A stretch of DNA of 53,582 nucleotides, from positions 1 to 53,582 of the forward strand of contig JAHWIN010000067.1 in NCBI GenBank assembly GCA_019322475.1, read 5' to 3'. Shown here in pieces: positions 49,034 to 53,582 of the stretch. The notes below the pieces were generated by a model. That model did no database searches. It was not told the DNA's origin and saw only the letters and a list, made by a program, of their open reading frames with translations. This stretch comes from Candidatus Woesearchaeota archaeon. GTDB lineage: Archaea; Nanobdellota; Nanobdellia; Woesearchaeales; JACPBV01. The number at the start of each line of letters is the position of its first letter. Within the stretch, counting starts at the first letter, position 1. Position numbers and translations under genes: made by a program.

Positions 49034-49903
49034 TCAGTCATCCAGGGGGCTTTTGATGCCTTTCAGGCTGTCTGTCCTAAGCCGGTTGTAGCCCATCGTG
49101 GTCTTTATGTCAGAATGGCCTAAAAGCCTCTGGACCTTGAAATCCTCAACACCATCTTCCAGCAGATGGGTGGTGAAGCATGCCCTTAAAAGATGAGGAT
49201 ATACGTTTCTTTCGATGCCTGCATCTCTTGCAGCTGTTTTGACGATGTCTTCGGCGCCCCTTATGGTAAGGTGGGGGTTCAGGGAACTGTCAAAGATATA
49301 CTCTGAATTATTTTTCCTTACAGCAAGATATATCTTAAGGTCGTGAAAAAATTCCATGGAAGCTATAGCAAAGCGGTCTTTTTTGCCTTTTCCTTTTCGT
49401 ATGAAGACCATGTTCCCTATTATGTCCTTTTTCTTCAGCCTTACACATTCACCCACCCTTATCCCTGAACTATAGAGCAGCTCTATCAAAAGCCTGTGCT
49501 TCAACGAGCCTGCAGCATCTATCATAGACCTTACTTCCTGCCTTGAAAGGACGGGGACCATATCCTTAGGGACCTTTGCCCTCTTTATATCCTTAAATAG
49601 CCTCTTTTTGAGGTAGCCTTCAAAATAGCACTTAAGGGCGCTTATAGTGGTATTGATGGTTCTGGGGCCTGCACCCCTTAAAAAGATATGCTGGATATAA
49701 GCCCTGATGTCTCTTGAACTTATGCTTCTCTGTTCTTTTCCTATAGAATCCAGGAAACGGCTGATATGATAGAGATAAGCATATATGGTCTTATCGCTAA
49801 AGTTCCTTACCCTAAGCTCAAGCACAAAATTCCTGAACCTCTGCTTCAATTCACCCTTCTTGCCAGATCTATCCCTTACTTTTATATTACTAAACATATC
49901 CAT
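49034..49903 (-). CDS. xerA: Tyrosine recombinase, XerA-like
   Basis: The 289-residue recombinase has an N-terminal SAM-like core-binding domain (about 20-105) and a catalytic domain with all expected residues: Arg in SSGIRVGECVRL, Lys in GKGKKDR, HLLRACFTTHLL, GHSD and Tyr in TTMGYNRL. The ATG at 49903 follows GAGGTGG. Length and motifs fit archaeal XerA, which resolves chromosome dimers at a dif-like site, but integrases of mobile elements look alike. Direct repeats lie 90-190 bases upstream. Confidence 0.88.
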   Translation of the reverse strand: MDMFSNIKVRDRSGKKGELKQRFRNFVLELRVRNFSDKTIYAYLYHISRFLDSIGKEQRSISSRDIRAYIQHIFLRGAGPRTINTTISALKCYFEGYLKKRLFKDIKRAKVPKDMVPVLSRQEVRSMIDAAGSLKHRLLIELLYSSGIRVGECVRLKKKDIIGNMVFIRKGKGKKDRFAIASMEFFHDLKIYLAVRKNNSEYIFDSSLNPHLTIRGAEDIVKTAARDAGIERNVYPHLLRACFTTHLLEDGVEDFKVQRLLGHSDIKTTMGYNRLRTDSLKGIKSPLDD

Positions 49904-49996
49904 ACTGACCACCTCATCCTGGAGCTATCCAAACTTTTCGCTTGTTTTCCATAAAGTGTTCTAGAGCACCTGAATATATAAACCTCACGCGCGTGG

Positions 49997-50091
49997 TTGG
50001 CAAGTGGCAAGTGGACCATGGATCTTACAGCCAGAAGCCCTAAAACCACTAAATTTGGCAGAATCAGCGTTGGCAAGTGGTTGGCAAGTGA
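49997..50091. repeat. Cluster of TTGGCAAGTG direct repeats beside the recombinase
   Basis: TTGGCAAGTGG at 49997-50007, GGCAAGTGG at 50006-50014, TTGGCAAGTGG at 50070-50080 and TTGGCAAGTGA at 50081-50091 form two tandem pairs about 60 bases apart. They lie just upstream of the recombinase gene and could be binding sites for the recombinase or its regulator, or an attachment site. No gene is evident between 49904 and 50233. Confidence 0.5.
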
Positions 50092-50233
50092 AAAAGCTGG
50101 TTTACCTTTTGTTTTTAAGAGCCCACTGTTGAATTTTAAGCAGGCAATTCAGGAACATTCATTATGATTTGAAAAAAATAATATGAGCACCTTCAGAAGG
50201 GAAAAGAAAGAAAAAATTCAACAGGTGGTCTCT

Positions 50234-50455
50234 ATGGATAAAAACAAGCTAAAAAAAGCAATTTCAGAGCAAACACAGTGCATCTTTCTGTTCTACAACC
50301 AAATGAAGTGGATATTAAGCTCCAAAAGAGGCAGGAAATTCCAGTTCATGATGCTCGATAAGACATTTGACTCTGTAATGCAGATATCATCTCAGATGAG
50401 GGCTAAGCACATTGAGGATGAAGGGATGCCTAAATCACCGATGGACATGCCATAA
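50234..50455 (+). CDS. Small hypothetical protein
   Basis: The 73-residue product contains FLFYNQMKWILSSKRGRKFQ and a Met-rich acidic end. The ATG at 50234 follows AGGTGGT; a longer frame from 50183 has no ribosome-binding site. No family was recognised. It lies between the recombinase repeats and the A+T-rich cassette and is followed immediately by a strong hairpin. Confidence 0.45.
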   Translation: MDKNKLKKAISEQTQCIFLFYNQMKWILSSKRGRKFQFMMLDKTFDSVMQISSQMRAKHIEDEGMPKSPMDMP

Positions 50456-50460
50456 AAAGA

Positions 50461-50497
50461 AACATCAATTAAACGGCAGGTTCGTTTAATTGATGTT
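50461..50497 (+). terminator. Perfect 15-bp hairpin
   Basis: AACATCAATTAAACG pairs perfectly with CGTTTAATTGATGTT around the loop GCAGGTT. It starts six bases after the stop of the small gene at 50455. It may end that transcript, or belong to the left boundary of the following cassette. Confidence 0.5.
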
Positions 50498-50503
50498 ATA
50501 TAC

Positions 50504-50589
50504 AATAATTTTGAGAGGCTAAAAAGTAACAAGGGGACAATTTTAAAATATAAAGGGAGTTCTTAAATTTGTGAAAGGGGGAAAATCTT
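50504..50589 (+). repeat. Left inverted-repeat arm of the 50.5-53.4 kb cassette
   Basis: Four blocks here match the right arm in inverted order: AATAATTTTGAGAGGC (50504-50519), GGGGACAATTTTA (50533-50545), GGGAGTTC (50556-50563) and GGGGGAAAATCTT (50577-50589). The right arm has the same blocks, complemented, separated by extra hairpins. The arm ends a few bases before the stop of the dikinase gene. Confidence 0.72.
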
Positions 50590-50594
50590 ACACA

Positions 50595-51308
50595 TTACCC
50601 TAGTGTTGTAATGGGTCTTGACTGTAAAAAAAATGTTTCATTATTTTTAATAGAAAATTCGATATCTTGTGGTTGATTATATTTGGTTTCAATTGATTTA
50701 GCAACGATTGCAATAGATTTTATTAAATCTTCATCAATATCATCCAGATTATTCTTTTTAATAATAGTAAATTCCTTGTTTAAGTAGAAACTTGATGGAG
50801 TAACGCTTCCTGAAACAATATTTTCTCCTAAACCCTTTGTAATTTCAATCAAAATATCGGTTTTCTTCATGGGATCTAAAGTAAACACTACACCAGATAA
50901 TTCTGCATCTACCATCTTTTGTATGATAACTGCCATTTTAATATCTTTAATCTTATTTCTGTTCGCATAAGCTCTAGCTCGATCTGAATTAACAGAATTC
51001 CAGCACTTTATTATAGATTGAATTAAGTCCTTTTCATTATCAATGTTTAGGAATGAATCAAACTGCCCGGCAAAGCTGTACTTTTGAGAATCTTCACAAG
51101 TAGCAGAGCTTCTAACTGATACTGTTCCAAACTTAGATAAGGCTTCAATAGCTTGCTTTCTAATTTCCTCAATATTTTTGATTTTAGTAGATAAGCAAAT
51201 ACCTTCAGGTACATTGAATCTATTTCGTATCAAAAATCCAAGGTTAACAGCTTTTCCACCAAATAGATGAATCTCTTCCTTTCTTATATCACTCAGTTTT
51301 TTAATCAT
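50595..51308 (-). CDS. PEP-synthase-like ATP-binding subunit (PPDK_N domain only)
   Basis: The 237-residue protein contains only the ATP-grasp nucleotide-binding domain of PEP synthase, pyruvate phosphate dikinase and rifampin phosphotransferase. Blocks are GGKAVNLGFL, VSVRSSATCEDS, SFAGQFDSFLNI, AVIIQKMVDAELSGVVFTLDP, GLGENIVSGSVTPSSF and QDIEFSI...FFLQSRPIT. The segment between the first two blocks is much shorter than usual. No swivelling or PEP-binding domain is attached. It overlaps the 51305-52387 gene by four bases and would work with it. The gene is A+T-rich compared with its surroundings. Confidence 0.85.
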   Translation of the reverse strand: MIKKLSDIRKEEIHLFGGKAVNLGFLIRNRFNVPEGICLSTKIKNIEEIRKQAIEALSKFGTVSVRSSATCEDSQKYSFAGQFDSFLNIDNEKDLIQSIIKCWNSVNSDRARAYANRNKIKDIKMAVIIQKMVDAELSGVVFTLDPMKKTDILIEITKGLGENIVSGSVTPSSFYLNKEFTIIKKNNLDDIDEDLIKSIAIVAKSIETKYNQPQDIEFSIKNNETFFLQSRPITTLG

Positions 51309-52387
51309 TTTAGTTTCTTAATTACCCCGGTCTCTCCATCAACTTCAATATAATCACCATTAGAAAGGACTCTAGATGCAATCTTTGTTCCGATTACACT
51401 TGGAATGCCTAGTTCACGACTAATAATTGCAGCATGACATGTTACTCCACCTTCATCAGTTACAATTGCAGCTGCTTTAGGAAGAACTGGATCAAAATAT
51501 GACGAAGTCATTGGACTTACAACAATCTCTCCCTCTTTTAGTGCATCCATATCATACTTAGAATATAGAAGCCTTACTTTTCCACGAGCCTTTCCTGTTG
51601 ATGCAGGTGTTCCTTTGAATGAATCAGTATCTATCTGAGGTTCAGTAGGTGGTAATTCAATATTGTAATCTAGTAAGAACTTCTTCAATGTTTCAAAATT
51701 GGATATAGGATATACATTCTTTCGGAAAACCACACAACCTTTAGTTCTAAGCGCAAGAATATCCTTGGTTTTCTGAGAGATTTTTTTATTTTGTATGATC
51801 TCTTTAAGTTCTTTTGGGGTCGCTACTTCAAGGTTCTTTGCACAGGGTATCTCTTTTTCAATCAAAACGAAAATATTATCAAAGAATTGTGTAGCATAAA
51901 CAAAAGAAGCATCCCTTTCATGTCTAGCTTTAACTAATTCATCAATCCGTTTCTTGTCAATATCAGATAATTTTTTTGCATCAACCCATAAAGGATACCA
52001 TTGGCAAAGCATTGTAGGTGCCCATGCTCTCCTAAATGATTTTGAAAATGCATCAATTAAGGATAACAGTCTTGAAGAATTAAAAGTAGTAATTTCTGAT
52101 TCTTTAAGGCAATCTTGCATAATCGCGTAATCTCGTTTAAAATTATCCAATATTTTATTAGTTAATTTTATATCACAAAATACTGTTTCGAGTCTATTCT
52201 TAAATCCATTAAGTTCCTCAAAAGCCCTATATTCCTTTAAGGCACCTTTAACGATATAACTTACCATATTTTTGAAACCATATCCTAAGATAATGCTTGT
52301 TGTATCGCTGTAGCCTTCATCATAAGTAACCATCATAGCTACATTTACAGGTCTGCAAAGAGATAATTCAAGTTTTACCTTTGTCAT
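51305..52387 (-). CDS. PEP-synthase-like swivelling (His) subunit with helical substrate-type domain
   Basis: The 360-residue protein has a mainly helical N-terminal region (about 1-260) of unassigned family, then the phosphohistidine swivelling domain: GTPASTGKARGKVRLL, EGEIVVSPMTSSYFDPVLPKAAAIVTDEGG and the active His in GGVTCHAAIISRELGIPSVIG. The PEP-binding TIM barrel of PEP synthase is absent. The domain set (ATP-grasp from the next gene, helical domain, His domain) recalls rifampin phosphotransferase, but split and with the genes reversed in order. GGTGAT precedes the ATG. Confidence 0.82.
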   Translation of the reverse strand: MTKVKLELSLCRPVNVAMMVTYDEGYSDTTSIILGYGFKNMVSYIVKGALKEYRAFEELNGFKNRLETVFCDIKLTNKILDNFKRDYAIMQDCLKESEITTFNSSRLLSLIDAFSKSFRRAWAPTMLCQWYPLWVDAKKLSDIDKKRIDELVKARHERDASFVYATQFFDNIFVLIEKEIPCAKNLEVATPKELKEIIQNKKISQKTKDILALRTKGCVVFRKNVYPISNFETLKKFLLDYNIELPPTEPQIDTDSFKGTPASTGKARGKVRLLYSKYDMDALKEGEIVVSPMTSSYFDPVLPKAAAIVTDEGGVTCHAAIISRELGIPSVIGTKIASRVLSNGDYIEVDGETGVIKKLK

Positions 52388-52412
52388 TTTATCACCATTA
52401 AGAGAGAAAATA

Positions 52413-52453
52413 TAGTAACTTTTAAATATAAGTTACTACTACCAGTAGTAGTA
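52413..52453. promoter_or_regulatory. Divergent promoter/operator between the dikinase pair and TrmB
   Basis: TAGTAACTT (52413-52421) and AAGTTACTA (52430-52438) form a 9-bp inverted repeat enclosing the TATA-like TTAAATAT. A second inverted repeat, TACTACT-ACC-AGTAGTA (52434-52450), runs to the TrmB start. A TrmB dimer bound here could control both directions. Confidence 0.65.
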
Positions 52454-53199
52454 TGATAAATGAGCTAAGACAACTAGGATTAAATGAATATGAAGCTAAG
52501 GTATATTTGACCTTATTAGAAAACGGTGCCTTAAAAGGAGGAATTATATCTAAGAGGAGTGGAGTGCCGCATGGAAAGACATATCAGTCGCTCACAAGTC
52601 TAGAAGAAAAAGGATTTGTTTCAATTACTCCATTAAAACCAAAGATATTTACAGCTTTAGATCCAAAAATTGCAATCCAAAATATTTTGAGTACAAAAAC
52701 AGAACAATTTAACAATATTCAAAATATCATATCGGATAAACTAAAATCTCAGAAAATTTTAGCAGATGATGATTTTCATGAAACAATCCAAGTTTTTGCA
52801 GGAAAAGATAAAATGTGGAATTTATCACATTATCTTTATGGTAATGCAAAAAAAATCATGCGACACATGTTTACTTATGAAATCAGAAATTTCTCACAAG
52901 ATAGGGCTATGCTGGACGCAATAAAAAGAGGTGTAGAAGTTAGAGTAATTGCTGCGAAAAAAACAAAGCAAGGTTTAACATGGATGAAACAAGATATTAA
53001 AAATGGAATTAAAGTAAGATATTTTCCAGTAGATGAAATTCGATTAGAGATCTCCGATGAAAAACAATCAATGCTTGATTTTATCAATCCCAGAGATTCA
53101 AGAGATAGAATGATTCTGTTTTTCAATCATGGATTCTTCTCCAAAATGTTAACTAATTTTTTTGATGAAATATGGAAAAAAGCAGAAATCATAAAATAA
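52453..53199 (+). CDS. TrmB-family transcriptional regulator
   Basis: The 248-residue protein has an N-terminal winged helix (about 1-75: LRQLGLNEYEAKVYLTLLENGALKGGIISKRSGV, GKTYQSLTSLEEKGFV) followed by a C-terminal effector region of the TrmB type, with sequence resembling a degenerate phospholipase D-like fold (RMFTYEIRNF, RGVEVRVIAAK, FNHGFFSKML). It is divergent from the split dikinase genes with an operator between them, so it probably senses their substrate. It is A+T-rich like them. Confidence 0.85.
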   Translation: MINELRQLGLNEYEAKVYLTLLENGALKGGIISKRSGVPHGKTYQSLTSLEEKGFVSITPLKPKIFTALDPKIAIQNILSTKTEQFNNIQNIISDKLKSQKILADDDFHETIQVFAGKDKMWNLSHYLYGNAKKIMRHMFTYEIRNFSQDRAMLDAIKRGVEVRVIAAKKTKQGLTWMKQDIKNGIKVRYFPVDEIRLEISDEKQSMLDFINPRDSRDRMILFFNHGFFSKMLTNFFDEIWKKAEIIK

Positions 53200-53372
53200 A
53201 GATTTTCCCCCAAGATGTATTTACTAGAATGGGCTTACGCCCTTGAAAAAGGAACTCCCTTAACTGTATTAACTAAAAGAGGTTTCGCCTTTGATATAAT
53301 AAAATTGTCCCCTAGATTCTTGTTCTTGATTGCTCACTGTGTTCGCTAGAAAGAACGCCTCTCAAAATTACT
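53199..53372 (-). repeat. Right inverted-repeat arm of the cassette
   Basis: Complemented, this arm carries the left-arm blocks in the same order: AAGATTTTCCCCC at 53199-53211, GAACTCCC at 53252-53259, TAAAATTGTCCCC at 53300-53312 and GCCTCTCAAAATTA at 53357-53370. Between them are hairpins not present on the left: GGGC-TTAC-GCCC (53231-53242), a GAGG/CGCCTTT hairpin near 53280 and GTTC/GAAC at 53341-53356. The arm overlaps the last codon of TrmB. Confidence 0.72.
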
Positions 53373-53373
53373 T

Positions 53374-53582
53374 TGCGGACGCAATTTTCCCACACTTCGT
53401 ATGGGAAAAGTATTTAACAGGGCTTATACGGTTCGCAGGGTCGGCTTCGCCTAAATCGCCAAGCGATTTCCCCTGCTCTCCCAAATTCAAAATTTGCGGG
53501 TTGCCTCAAATTTTGAACTTCGCATAAGCCCGATGTTAGACAAAATCGCCCCCTTTATTTTTGAAATAAGATATAGTCTGCT
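53374..53582. repeat. Hairpin-rich element running to the window edge
   Basis: No gene is seen. A hairpin TTTTCCCACA/TATGGGAAAA is followed by a long outer stem GGGCTTAT (53420-53427) against ATAAGCCC (53524-53531). This encloses GCAGGG/CCCTGC, AAATCG/CGATTT and a TTCAAAATTT/AAATTTTGAA pair. It resembles the other palindromic elements of the window in style. It may be part of the cassette boundary or a separate element; its right end may lie outside. Confidence 0.5.

Noticed and set aside
49997..50091. CRISPR array
   Set aside because: The repeats are about 10 bp, irregularly spaced and only four in number.

Overview
The window is a stretch of archaeal chromosome, most probably from a DPANN-type archaeon of the Woesearchaeota/Pacearchaeota kind (lineage inferred from gene content only). 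The archaeal signature is clear: exosome subunits Rrp4/Rrp41/Rrp42, RNA polymerase subunit K, aIF1A, proteasome alpha subunit, an SBDS homologue, an RNase P Pop5-type subunit, DUF655, DUF357, class III signal peptide pilins, KaiC/RAD55-like ATPases, a TrmB-type regulator, BRE/TATA promoters and GGTGAT-type ribosome binding sites. Many metabolic genes are nevertheless of bacterial type: AspRS with a GAD insert, queuosine-type tRNA-guanine transglycosylase, PurH, PurN, PgsA, CoaD and CoaE. No tRNA, rRNA or CRISPR array was found.

Layout. 1-340: hairpin-rich non-coding element. 340-6000: small membrane and hypothetical proteins, GltA-type oxidoreductase, purA, and a RimK-RimB-like pair. 6008-6277: a palindromic element with terminal inverted repeats and an 8-bp target duplication. 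6350-11050: a compact leftward RNA-processing/proteasome operon (Pop5, psmA, SBDS, rrp4, rrp41, rrp42, rpoK, DUF357). 11150-14170: a broken sppA, an RDD membrane protein and an M29-like protein. 14360-19120: aIF1A-ferredoxin-DUF1858, nth, a Cys-cluster protein, three paralogous membrane proteins and a ROK kinase. 19150-30700: folC, purH, purN, pgsA, the aspS-rdgB-macro operon, a PIN-domain remnant, a queuosine transporter facing tgt/translin, and purM. 30770-39890: a type IV pilus/Tad-like secretion locus. 40000-43600: membrane protein, three KaiC-like proteins and DUF655. 43700-49000: a permease-methyltransferase fusion, a V4R regulator with paired operators, and coaD/coaE around a nucleotidyltransferase pair. 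49000-53582: tyrosine recombinase with nearby direct repeats, then an A+T-rich cassette (split PEP-synthase-like dikinase pair plus TrmB regulator) enclosed by inverted repeats.

Most notable: (i) two copies of a miniature transposable element (29088-29352 and 41254-41416) with IS903-like ends and 9-bp target duplications. They share a conserved, compensatorily changed core helix with the differently ended element at 6008-6277, which suggests one structured core moved by different terminal repeats. (ii) The inverted-repeat-bounded cassette at 50.5-53.4 kb encodes a two-protein dikinase without the PEP-binding barrel, resembling a split rifampin-phosphotransferase-like enzyme. (iii) Local oddities include an in-frame stop in sppA, an apparent CTG start for purN, and a permease fused to a methyltransferase.
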